Source: Bacteroidales bacterium (GTDB lineage Bacteria; Bacteroidota; Bacteroidia; Bacteroidales; JAADGE01). Taken from it: a DNA stretch of 44,118 nucleotides. The stretch's first letter is position 1. Each line of letters starts with the position of its first letter. Below are positions 24,400 to 33,000 of this stretch, piece after piece. The position numbers and the translations under genes are program-made. The stretch covers positions 1-44,118 of the forward strand of contig JAOZMB010000010.1 in assembly GCA_029934515.1 (NCBI GenBank). The letters run 5' to 3'. The notes beneath the pieces were generated by a model. The model searched no databases, was not told where the DNA came from, and worked only from the letters and a program-made list of their open reading frames with translations.

Positions 24400-25341
24400 A
24401 TGAATTCAAGATTAAAAATTTTTTCTGGTAGTGCTTCGCTATATTTAGCTAAAAATATTGTTAAAAGTTGTGGAATTAAACTTGGACTTTCCGATATACA
24501 AAGATTTAGTGACGGCGAATATCAACCTAGTTATAATGAAACAGTAAGAGGCGATTTTGTTTTTATAATTCAATCAACATTTCAACCTTCCGATAATTTG
24601 TTTGAATTATTAATGATGATTGATGCCGCAAAAAGAGCTTCTGCTTATAAAATTGTTGCTGTTATTCCATATATGGGATTTGCTAGACAAGATAGAAAGG
24701 ATAAACCACGTGTCGCCATAGGTGCAAAACTTGTTGCCGATTTACTTACAGTTGCTGGAGTATCAAGAATTATTACAATGGATTTGCATGCAGACCAGAT
24801 ACAAGGTTTTTTTAATGTTCCAGTGGATCATCTTTTTGCATCTACGATATTTGTTCCTTATTTATTAAAAAATGTCAATCTTGATAATTTATTAATTGCA
24901 TCGCCTGACACGGGTGGTACAAAAAGGGCAAATGCTTATGCAAAGTTCTTGAAAGTAGGAATGGTTATTTGTTATAAAGTTCGAGCTGCTGCAAATGTTA
25001 TAAGCAAAATAAAAGTTATTGGAAAGGTTAAAGATAAAGATATTATTCTTATTGATGATATTGTAGATACAGCTGGTACAATTACAATTGCAGCAAACAT
25101 GTTGATTAAAAAAGGAGCAAAAAGCGTCAAAGTAATTGCAACACACGGAGTTCTATCTGGTCCAGCATACGAAAGAATCGAGAACTCTAAAATTTCAGAA
25201 CTAATTATTACAGACACTATACCACTAAAAAGAAAATCAAAAAAAATAAAAGTTATTTCAATTGCTGAGTTATTTGGAGATATTATACAAAAGGTATGTA
25301 ATTATAAATCAATAAGTTCAAGTTTTATTGATTATGATTAA
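24400..25341 (+). CDS. prs: Ribose-phosphate pyrophosphokinase
   Basis: 313 residues, the class I length. The enzyme makes PRPP from ribose-5-phosphate and ATP for purine, pyrimidine, histidine and NAD synthesis. Motifs: IQRFSDGEYQPSYNETVRG, the ATP-binding flexible region PYMGFARQDRKDKPRVAIGA, the divalent-metal/ATP-binding MDLHADQIQGFF, and the PRPP-binding loop DIILIDDIVDTAGTI. It is a single plus-strand gene between minus-strand units, convergent with zapA. Cytoplasmic housekeeping function; assignment secure. Confidence 0.97.
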   Translation: MNSRLKIFSGSASLYLAKNIVKSCGIKLGLSDIQRFSDGEYQPSYNETVRGDFVFIIQSTFQPSDNLFELLMMIDAAKRASAYKIVAVIPYMGFARQDRKDKPRVAIGAKLVADLLTVAGVSRIITMDLHADQIQGFFNVPVDHLFASTIFVPYLLKNVNLDNLLIASPDTGGTKRANAYAKFLKVGMVICYKVRAAANVISKIKVIGKVKDKDIILIDDIVDTAGTITIAANMLIKKGAKSVKVIATHGVLSGPAYERIENSKISELIITDTIPLKRKSKKIKVISIAELFGDIIQKVCNYKSISSSFIDYD

Positions 25342-25360
25342 ATAATAAATATTAAGAAAT

Positions 25361-25423
25361 ATACATCTTTATAATAGTCAGAGTCTCGAAAGAAAACTCT
25401 GAATAGAATAAACAAAATGTATC
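25361..25423. terminator. Stem-loop between convergent prs and zapA
   Basis: An inner stem CAGAGT (25379-25384) with ACTCTG (25396-25401) sits inside outer arms ATACAT (25361-25366) and ATGTAT (25418-25423). In a 92-base gap between convergent genes a bidirectional terminator is likeliest. Confidence 0.45.
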
Positions 25424-25433
25424 TTCTTCTGTA

Positions 25434-25733
25434 TTAAATTTTTAAAGTAGAGTTAATATATTTTTCTAAATCTTTATTGATTTGTTTAACTTCTTCTTTT
25501 AACACTTTATAATTTATCTCTGAATCTATCTCTATATATTTTACAGCAAATTGTAGAGCAGTCATTGCCATAAAATCGAAAGTATCTTTATTAGAATATT
25601 TGTATTTATACTGCGAAATTTTATCGTTAATCATCTGTGCAGATTTTCTAATTTTTTCCTCATCACTACGTTCTATATTCAAAGGATAAAAACGGTCTGC
25701 AATATTTATTTTTATTGAAAGTTTGTTGTCCAC
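25434..25733 (-). CDS. zapA: Cell division protein ZapA
   Basis: 99 residues, the usual ZapA length. The N-terminal beta part KLSIKINIADRFYPLNIERS, then EEKIRKSAQMINDKISQYK, and a long coiled-coil helix with DFMAMTALQFAVKYIE match the family. ZapA binds FtsZ and promotes protofilament bundling at mid-cell. It lies 7 bases after a small coiled-coil gene on the same strand, an arrangement also common next to pheT in Bacteroidota; pheT is not visible here. Confidence 0.92.
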   Translation of the reverse strand: MDNKLSIKINIADRFYPLNIERSDEEKIRKSAQMINDKISQYKYKYSNKDTFDFMAMTALQFAVKYIEIDSEINYKVLKEEVKQINKDLEKYINSTLKI

Positions 25734-25740
25734 CTATTTT

Positions 25741-26031
25741 TTATTTATTTAATAAACTAATACAATTATCAATTTCACGCACTATTTCAACTATTTTTAA
25801 TTTTACATTACCAATATCTTTACTTGACGTTGTCAATGTTTTTGCGAACTTTAAAGTTTCATATTTTTGAGTTAATTCAGATATTTTATTTTCTTTTAAT
25901 TTAATTTTTTTTAATAATTTGTTATTATCTTCTTTTAACTTTTCGTTTAAGCGTATTTGAGCTTCATAAATTGAAATAATTTTTAAAATATTATCTTTAA
26001 GTTCTGATATTTCAACAAATTCATCATGCAT
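25741..26031 (-). CDS. Small coiled-coil protein partnered with zapA
   Basis: 96 residues, nearly all predicted coiled coil (about residues 5-65, with ELKDNILKIISIYEAQIRLN and a lysine/glutamate-rich run). No catalytic motif or membrane segment. In many Bacteroidota a similar short coiled-coil gene precedes zapA, so a ZapB-like role in the division ring is a reasonable inference from size, structure and neighbour, but I see no direct sequence signature of ZapB. Confidence 0.75.
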   Translation of the reverse strand: MHDEFVEISELKDNILKIISIYEAQIRLNEKLKEDNNKLLKKIKLKENKISELTQKYETLKFAKTLTTSSKDIGNVKLKIVEIVREIDNCISLLNK

Positions 26032-26219
26032 GAGTTCTTAAATTTATATGGCAAATATAATAATGCTTGTTTAAATATACAATTTTTTTTTTATAAATCA
26101 AATTACAAGCATATTAGAAAAAAATATGTAAAAAAAAAATTACAGAATTATTTTAATATTAAAAAATATTTTTTTAATTTTATAAAATATTTTTTAATGT
26201 ATTTTTATTACAATAAAAT

Positions 26220-26714
26220 ATGAAAACACACATCTTGAATCTTCTATCTATTTCTTTTTTGTTTATAATATTTACAGTAAATATCTCTGCACAACACAAT
26301 TTTCTTGGCAAAGATAAATCTTTTATAATTAACTATTACAAAATTGACCCTGAATTTGATGTATTTATTGATACTATTAATTCTGATAAAATATTAATAA
26401 GTTGTAAACCATCAGGTGTTTATCCTTATCATACTTATGGAATTGATTTGATTGCAGATGTTTGTATTTCTTATGGTTTTATTTCAAAAAACAGAAAAGT
26501 TTTAGACACTTACATAGAAAATTTGGATTATCTGGGAAAAATTATTAAAAAAGATAGCACTTTTACAAATTTTGTTTATGCCGTAGAACTGGTAAATAAG
26601 ATAATTTATTATTCAATAAATCAACCGTATGCAGACAGTAAAATCAAAACAAAAAAAAATCTATTTTACATATTGATAAGAGAAGAAAAGAAAAAAAACG
26701 ATATTATAAAATAA
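26220..26714 (+). CDS. Secreted protein of unknown function
   Basis: 164 residues with a clear signal peptide (hydrophobic core SISFLFIIFTVN, cleavage likely after SAQ near residue 25). The mature region is mixed alpha/beta and has two cysteines; the sequence SGVYPYHTYGIDLIADVCIS is its most distinctive stretch. I do not recognise a family. Codon use and length indicate a real gene. It stands 102 bases ahead of the first possible start of the SUMF1-domain gene on the same strand. Confidence 0.65.
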   Translation: MKTHILNLLSISFLFIIFTVNISAQHNFLGKDKSFIINYYKIDPEFDVFIDTINSDKILISCKPSGVYPYHTYGIDLIADVCISYGFISKNRKVLDTYIENLDYLGKIIKKDSTFTNFVYAVELVNKIIYYSINQPYADSKIKTKKNLFYILIREEKKKNDIIK

Positions 26715-26870
26715 ATTATTTGCTTGATGTATTGGATTTGTATTTAAATAAATGTGAATTGAATACTGTCAATAAAAAAAAATGGTATAATTATTGAAAA
26801 TATAAAATTTAGAATTTTGTTACTAAACTTGCAACAAAAGACAATATTTTATATTTATAAATTAAAAATA

Positions 26871-27899
26871 ATGATTTCACCTGTGATAAACGAAAAAGAA
26901 ATAAAATTATTAAAAAATAGACTTTCTTTATTAGAAAAAGAAAATAAAGAGCTAAAAAAAGTCTTAAATAGAAAAAAAAATAATAAGTTTGTTTATTTAT
27001 ATTGTTCTCTTCCAGTGACATTATTTGTTTTTGTAATATCATTTTTTTATATCTTTGCAGATAAAGAAGAGTATCTTAAAGTAAAAAAAACGAAAGAGTT
27101 AATTTCTTCTGGCACAAATATTGAAAAGATAAAAATAAAAAAAGTAAATGCCGATATGATACTAATAAGCAGTGGTTCTTTTTTGATGGGAAGTAATAAA
27201 GGAGGTAAAGATGAAAAACCTATACACAAGGTTACTATAAGTGATTTTTATATAGGAAAATATGAAGTAACAAACTTAGAGTATGCAAATTTTTTGAATG
27301 AATATGGCTCGGATGTTGTGAATGAAGGAAAATATAAAGGCAAACCTATGATTTTTGAAAGTGATTGGGGTTTAAAAAAAATTGATGAAAAGTGGATACC
27401 GCAAAAAAATCATGAAAAATATCCAGTTATTTGTGTAACATGGTATGGAGCTTTTGAATATTGTAGATTTTACGGAGGACGTTTACCTTCGGAGGCTGAA
27501 TGGGAATATGCCGCAAAAGCTGGAAATAAAATGGAAAAAAATAAAAATATATTTGCTGGAAGTAATGATATAAATGAAGTTGCATGGTTTGATGAAAATA
27601 CAAATTACAAACCTCATAAGGTAGGTCTAAAAAAAGCAAATAAAGCAAATTTATATGATATGAGTGGAAGTGTAAGAGAGTGGTGTCGAGATTGGTACGA
27701 TAAAAACTTCTACAAGACAAGCTCTCAAAATAATCCAGTAAATAACAATAAAACAAATATTAGAGTCCTGCGCGGAGGCTCATGGGATCTAAGAGCTTTT
27801 AGTTGTCGTTCGGCAAATAGAGACTGGGATTATCCAGGTGATTGGAACAGTAGTATTGGATTTCGCTTTTCGCAGGATTATTTAAGTTATGTATTATAA
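26871..27899 (+). CDS. Membrane-anchored SUMF1/formylglycine-generating-enzyme-like protein
   Basis: 342 residues from the ATG chosen here; a TTG 18 codons earlier would only add an AT-rich-derived segment. N-terminal coiled coil (~6-36), one membrane helix (~43-62), then a SUMF1 domain: MILISSGSFLMGSNKGGKDE, FYIGKYEVTNLEYANFLN, YPVICVTWYGAFEYCRFYGG, RLPSEAEWEYAA, NLYDMSGSVREWCRDWY and VLRGGSWDLRAFSCRSANRD. True formylglycine enzymes have two copper-binding cysteines five residues apart near RGGS; here only one cysteine is visible, so oxidase activity is unlikely and a binding or signalling role is more plausible. It precedes the SiaB-type gene by 83 bases on the same strand. Confidence 0.88.
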   Translation: MISPVINEKEIKLLKNRLSLLEKENKELKKVLNRKKNNKFVYLYCSLPVTLFVFVISFFYIFADKEEYLKVKKTKELISSGTNIEKIKIKKVNADMILISSGSFLMGSNKGGKDEKPIHKVTISDFYIGKYEVTNLEYANFLNEYGSDVVNEGKYKGKPMIFESDWGLKKIDEKWIPQKNHEKYPVICVTWYGAFEYCRFYGGRLPSEAEWEYAAKAGNKMEKNKNIFAGSNDINEVAWFDENTNYKPHKVGLKKANKANLYDMSGSVREWCRDWYDKNFYKTSSQNNPVNNNKTNIRVLRGGSWDLRAFSCRSANRDWDYPGDWNSSIGFRFSQDYLSYVL

Positions 27900-27910
27900 A
27901 ATTTTTTTTA

Positions 27911-27918
27911 TAACTTTG
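27911..27918 (+). promoter_or_regulatory. Candidate -7 element before the SiaB-type gene
   Basis: TAACTTTG fits TAnnTTTG and lies 64 bases before the start codon, just after the SUMF1 stop. The -33 region has TTATG rather than TTG at roughly the right spacing. Confidence 0.35.
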
Positions 27919-27982
27919 CAGTTTTTTGAAACACTTTTAATAAAAATAGAATTGTTATCAATTTTTAAAAAGCATCATTCTT

Positions 27983-28519
27983 ATGCACGGAAAAAAAGAA
28001 CTATTAGAAAAAATGACAACCGGTAATGTAAATATTACTTACACAGGACCATTCGATGCTCAGGTATTGTCTGTACTTGCTAAGAGTATTGAATATTCGC
28101 TTTCAGAGAATCCAAGAGTGAATAAAAAAATGTTCAAAATACTTCTTGAACTCGCACAAAATATTTCATATTACTCAGCCGAACAGAGTATTAGTAAACA
28201 TGGAATTAAATCTGGAATAGGTATTTTGGTAATTCAAGAACTTAATGACCATTTTATATTCGCAACAGGAAACCTTATTGAGAGTAGCTCTGCTTATAAA
28301 ATAAATAAAAAATGTGAAAAAATAAACTCACTTAGCCGGGAACAATTAAGAGCTTATAAAAGAAGTCAAAGAAAACTCCCACCCGGAAAAAAAGGAGGTG
28401 GAAATATCGGACTTATACAAGTAGCACTTACAGCAGAAAATACTCTTAATTACAAATTAGTACCAGTTGACGAAATGTCATATTTTTTTATTGTTAGTAC
28501 AAAAATTGATAAAGAATAA
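27983..28519 (+). CDS. siaB: SiaB-family protein kinase (DUF6272)
   Basis: 178 residues, cytoplasmic, with a GHKL (HATPase) layout: an N-box-like helix FKILLELAQNISYYSAEQS, then HGIKSGIGILVIQELND, and a glycine-rich ATP-lid region PPGKKGGGNIGLIQVALTAE. SiaB of Pseudomonas phosphorylates SiaC, and the phosphatase SiaA reverses this; in that system unphosphorylated SiaC activates the diguanylate cyclase SiaD. Here the SiaC-type gene follows after 68 bases and a PP2C phosphatase gene lies 1.5 kb further on, which supports a phosphorelay role. The family match is strong; the output is not known. Confidence 0.88.
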   Translation: MHGKKELLEKMTTGNVNITYTGPFDAQVLSVLAKSIEYSLSENPRVNKKMFKILLELAQNISYYSAEQSISKHGIKSGIGILVIQELNDHFIFATGNLIESSSAYKINKKCEKINSLSREQLRAYKRSQRKLPPGKKGGGNIGLIQVALTAENTLNYKLVPVDEMSYFFIVSTKIDKE

Positions 28520-28587
28520 ATTGATAATTTGAAATTAAAAATATAAAATTGATAAATAATTAAATAAGATTTAAAATATAATTTTTT

Positions 28588-28992
28588 ATGGAAGATTTAA
28601 TAATAAAAGGAACTCATAAAGATTACTTCATTCCATCGGTTAATTTTTATTTAAAAACCGGCATTTGTGAACTAGCAGGAGAATCATTTCTGGAAGACAC
28701 AGTTGATTTTTATAAACCACTGACAACATGGCTTGATGAATATATAACAACAATAAGAAAACCTATTGCTTTTATCGTAAAACTTACTTATTTTAATACA
28801 AGTACATCAAGATGCATATTAGATATATTAAATATTCTTAAAGATTACGAGGACGAAGGAGGAGAAGTTGTTATTAATTGGCATTACGATGAAAATGATA
28901 TTGATATGGAAGAAGATATCGAAGACTATATGATAGATACAGGTCTGGAAATAAATCTCATCCCTTTCAATAATTCGTTAGAAGATTTTTAG
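28588..28992 (+). CDS. siaC: SiaC-family regulatory phosphoprotein (DUF1987)
   Basis: 134 residues with the family pattern: an N-terminal beta sheet (GTHKDYFIPSVNFYLKTG), GESFLEDTVDFYKPL, and the phosphosite region KLTYFNTSTSRCILDILNIL, where Thr71-Ser74 lie at the position phosphorylated in Pseudomonas SiaC. The acidic segment DEGGEVVINWHYDENDIDME and the end GLEINLIPF are also typical. It would be the switch protein toggled by the upstream kinase and the downstream phosphatase. No GGDEF cyclase is in view, so its target must be elsewhere or different. Confidence 0.9.
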   Translation: MEDLIIKGTHKDYFIPSVNFYLKTGICELAGESFLEDTVDFYKPLTTWLDEYITTIRKPIAFIVKLTYFNTSTSRCILDILNILKDYEDEGGEVVINWHYDENDIDMEEDIEDYMIDTGLEINLIPFNNSLEDF

Positions 28993-29051
28993 AAATTATA
29001 ATTATATGTTTTTAATATTTGTTATGTTAAAAACTACAAAAATTACAAAAT

Positions 29052-29474
29052 ATGAATAAAGATATTAGATGGATCCAAAGGTTTGAAAATTATAAAAAAG
29101 CTTTCAGACAATTGGAAATAGGTGTTAATTTTGCAAAAAAAAATGAACTATCCAATTTGGAAAAAGAAGGATTAATTCAACGTTTTGAATATACACAAGA
29201 ATTAGCTTGGAAAACAATTAAGAATTTTTACGAATACATTGGAGAAACAGGAATACAAGGTAGCAGAGATGCTTTTAGGCTCGCCTTTAATAGAGGACTA
29301 ATTTTTGACGGAAAGGTTTTTATGAATAGTATTAAAAGCCGAAATAAGACAGTGCATACTTATAACGAAGAAACTGCTGATGAAATATTTCACGAAATAA
29401 TATACAATTATTATATCGCTTTTTTAGAGCTAAAAAAATCTTTTGAAAAAGAAATAATTAAAAGAAAACTATAA
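29052..29474 (+). CDS. HEPN-domain protein (HI0074-like, nucleotidyltransferase partner)
   Basis: 140 residues, all alpha. Segments FENYKKAFRQLEIGV, RFEYTQELAWKTIKNFYEY and SRDAFRLAFNRGLI match the HI0074/nucleotidyltransferase substrate-binding family; the HEPN catalytic-type motif Rx4H is present as RNKTVHTY (Arg97, His102). In characterised HEPN/MNT modules the HEPN protein is an RNase toxin that the MNT partner inactivates by adding nucleotides near this motif. The MNT gene follows after 2 bases. Whether this pair is an active toxin system is inferred from intact motifs only. Confidence 0.88.
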   Translation: MNKDIRWIQRFENYKKAFRQLEIGVNFAKKNELSNLEKEGLIQRFEYTQELAWKTIKNFYEYIGETGIQGSRDAFRLAFNRGLIFDGKVFMNSIKSRNKTVHTYNEETADEIFHEIIYNYYIAFLELKKSFEKEIIKRKL

Positions 29475-29476
29475 AT

Positions 29477-29797
29477 ATGTTTGGATTAGATAAAGATATT
29501 ATCGAAAATATAAAAAATGTTTTTTTTAAATTTGAAAATATAGAAAAAGTAATACTTTACGGTTCACGTGCAAAAGGAAATCATAAACAAGGTTCAGATA
29601 TTGATATAAGTTTACTTGGAAAAAATTTAACTCTTAATAATTCAGTTTATCCTATTATGGACGAATTAGAAGAGCTTTATTTACCTTATATTTTTGACAT
29701 TTCAATTTTTAAGAACATTGACAATAAAAATCTGAGAGAACACATAAAAAGGGTTGGAAAAATTTTTTACGAAAAAACTCAATATTATGTAGATTAA
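29477..29797 (+). CDS. MNT-type minimal nucleotidyltransferase (HI0073-like)
   Basis: 106 residues. The nucleotidyltransferase signature YGSRAKGNHKQGSDIDIS has Gly29-Ser30 and the metal-binding Asp41 and Asp43; a third carboxylate, Asp74 in YIFDISIF, is at the expected distance, so the active site looks complete. Partner of the preceding HEPN gene: in related modules it modifies the HEPN RNase with nucleotides and acts as antitoxin. The pair sits between siaC and the phosphatase gene. Confidence 0.9.
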   Translation: MFGLDKDIIENIKNVFFKFENIEKVILYGSRAKGNHKQGSDIDISLLGKNLTLNNSVYPIMDELEELYLPYIFDISIFKNIDNKNLREHIKRVGKIFYEKTQYYVD

Positions 29798-29895
29798 AAA
29801 TTAGTCTCAAACAATAAAAATCTTGTTTATACAAAATAATCTAAAAAATTCAATAATAAAATTATTTATGTCCAAAAAAATTACCTATAACTATG

Positions 29896-29943
29896 CCGAC
29901 TCAGAAAAATAAAATATTTTATTTTATTTTTTGGTAACGTCGG
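29896..29943. terminator. Hairpin between the HEPN/MNT pair and the phosphatase gene
   Basis: CCGAC (29896-29900) and GTCGG (29939-29943) enclose a self-complementary AAAATAAAATA/TATTTTATTTT core. This lies ~100 bases after the MNT stop and ~120 before the phosphatase gene, suggesting separate transcription units. Confidence 0.45.
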
Positions 29944-30060
29944 TAAAGTACATTCACTAATTAAAATATGCAAGAATAAAATTGCATAAACAGGAAAATA
30001 AACTGAAAAAATCTTTAGTGAAATAACAACGGTATAAAAATTGTTATATTTATACAGTTT

Positions 30061-33000
30061 ATGAAAAAAAGATTTACTACAATAATACTGCTCATTTTGC
30101 CTTTATTCTTATATTCTCAAACATTAGAGGACATAAAAAATAAAGGTGTTATTAAGGTAGCATTTACAGAAAGTGGAAAAGAAACAGTAAATAGATTGGC
30201 AGCCAAAGAATTTGCAAAGTTTCTTGATGTAAAATATAAAGAAGTTCCAATAACGTGGGAAGATGTTTTTACTCAAGACGGTAAACGTCCTGATGACTAC
30301 ATCACAAACCCTAATGTTTCTTATGTTCCCGATGCGCTTAAAGAAGCAGATATTATCTGCGGAACAATTTATTTGCTCGAATGGAGAAAAAAGTTTTTTG
30401 ATTATGCTGGAATAGTTCAAATCAGTGACCTAATAATCGTAAGAAAAGATATTGAAAGAGAAGTAAAAACAGAAAAAGATTTAAAAGGACTTAGAATTGC
30501 ATTTCTTGAAAATTCTACATACGAAACAGAAATAAATGAAATAAATAAAAGAATAGGAAACAAAATAGAACTTGTAAGAACACGTTCAGAAGAAGAGTCA
30601 TTAAGATTATTGAAAAATAAAAAAGTCGATGGACTTATTGCTGTTTCTTATCTTGCATTGTCGTACGTCAGTAATAGTAAATTATTTAAACTTGCATTTC
30701 CTGTTGTCAAACCGAGTAATGTCGGCTGGGCTGTAAGAACTGGAAGTAAAGAACTAAAAACGGAAATTAATAATTTCTTTGAAACAATAAAAGGAAACGG
30801 AAAATTAGACGAGCTTTTTCGTGAAAAATATAAAACAAACTACTCAACTTATATTAAAATTATTAATTCATACTCGCAGTCGCAAGGCTCAGTTAAAACA
30901 AGAGACCTTGATGATATTCAGAGTTCAGGAAAACTTATTGTAGCATTTCACAATCGTGAAATGGTATATCATAAATACGGAAAAAAACAATTTAACCACT
31001 ATCTTGCCGAAGAATTTGCTAAATTTATTGGAGTCCAACTTGAAATAAAAGTAACAGATAAATTATCTGATTATTTTGAAAATGAAAACGGCGAAATAAT
31101 AGAAGACGGCTCTTACACTCCTAAATCTTTCTACAAATTCGATGTAGCTTGCGATTTGCTCGCACCTATCGAACAGAGACTTAATAAAATAGATATTATT
31201 GATTTTATGCCTGATGCAAAAGTTGTAATAGGCAAAAAAAATACAAAAATTAATTCTGTTGCAGACCTTAAAAAATTGAAAGGTGTTACTTCGGAAAGCT
31301 CATCCTACGAACACGCACTCCTGCAACATGATATTAAAAATTTCTTCTACAACAAAGGAGATAACTTTTTTCAAGACGTTATCTCTGGAAAAGCAGACTA
31401 TACAATATCAAATATTGCTGTATTTAATCTTGCGGACTTCCCAGAATTAGAATCTAAATTTATTCTTGGTGAACTATCAAAAATGGGCTGGGCAATAAAG
31501 AAAAACCATCCAAGACTAAGACAAAAGATTTTGGAATTTTTTGAATATGCCGAAAAAAATGGTATCTTAGATAAATATTTCAAAAAACAGACTGGAATGA
31601 CAATGCAGGCAGCACAAAATTATCTTACTGCACTTCACGAAACTTACAAAGAAGGAAATTATCCGTTTGTTTATTATGGAACAGAAACAGACGAAGGATT
31701 ACCGCAAGAAGATATATTGTCGATTTTTCAGGACAGAGACGGATACATGTGGTTTGGAAGTCATAACGGAGCCGCAAAATACAACGGCAGAAGTATGAAA
31801 ATATATAATACGAAAAATAAACTTGTAAATAATTCTGTTTACGGAATAAAACAAGATAAAGAAGGAAATATATATTTTGCAACAAAAAAAGGTATATCCA
31901 TATTGAACAGACTAACAGATTCGATAACAAGTTATTTTAAGGATATATCATTTAAAAATATATTCATTAATTCTAATAATGAAAAATGGTTTTACGGTGA
32001 TAAAGGTGTATTTATTATTAAAGGAAAAAAAGAAATCCATCTGAACCCAAAAATTAAAAATTTACCAGAAAATGTCCATTCTATTTCAGAAAAATCAGTT
32101 GCAGACGGTGAAAATAAATCTATTATTGCAATTGCAAGCGGAAGTGGTTTATATATTTTAGACAATGAAAAAACAGTCAGGCATATTCTTAAAGAATATT
32201 GTCATTATGCTTTTTTCGACTCCGACGGAAACCTCTGGACATCAACACAATCTGGTTTATATTTTGCAAATAAACACGACCTAAAAAAATCTAAACCGGG
32301 TATTTGTATCAACGATAATAAAATTATAAATTTGCCTGATAATATTATTATTCGGGAAATTATGCAAACAAAAGACGGCGCTATATGGCTTATTTCCGAT
32401 TATAAAGTTTTTCAAATATTAACTCTCAGACAGAAACCTATTGTTTACGATAAAAATGTAGGTCTTAAAAAATATAAAATTTTATCTTTCTGTCTTGATA
32501 ACGAAAAAATATTATGGTTTGGGTTCTCAGGTGGTGTTCAAAAACTTACAAACAAAAGTCTGCGAACACTTTATCCTGAAAGTCTTGGTGGATATATTAA
32601 TTCTATTTTTACCGATAAGCGAGAACGTATATGGTTTGGAATGAGCGAAGAAATTTTTTATTTTAAAAATAAACTTGTAAATTTTTCTGAACGACTCGGC
32701 TCACAAAACAAATCTTTCACTGTTGCAGAACTACCAAATAAAGATATTGTAATAGCAAATCTTGAAGGTATTTACCTGATAGATGCTGAGACAGTTAATG
32801 TAAAAAAAAGTTACAAATTCAAAAAATTGCTTTTTTCATTTTCAGATATTTTTATATCAAATGATAATAAAATATTTTTACCATCAGGAGAAAAAGGAAT
32901 AATATATGTTCTTAATAGTATTGATTCAGAACCTATTATGATAGATAATTATGCTACTCGACATATATTTCAATTAGAAAATTTTGGAGATAAAATAATA

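Noticed and set aside
25342-25433. 6S RNA next to zapA, as in some bacteria
   Set aside because: The gap between the convergent genes is only 92 bases and the visible stem-loop does not form the long bulged duplex of 6S RNA.
26026-26223. 65-codon plus-strand reading frame
   Set aside because: Almost entirely Phe/Lys/Tyr/Asn from A/T-rich DNA, overlapping the start of the coiled-coil gene on the other strand; no sign of coding.
26817-26870. TTG start for the SUMF1-domain gene
   Set aside because: It would add 18 residues before a normal ATG-initiated coiled-coil N-terminus; the ATG at 26871 is simpler.
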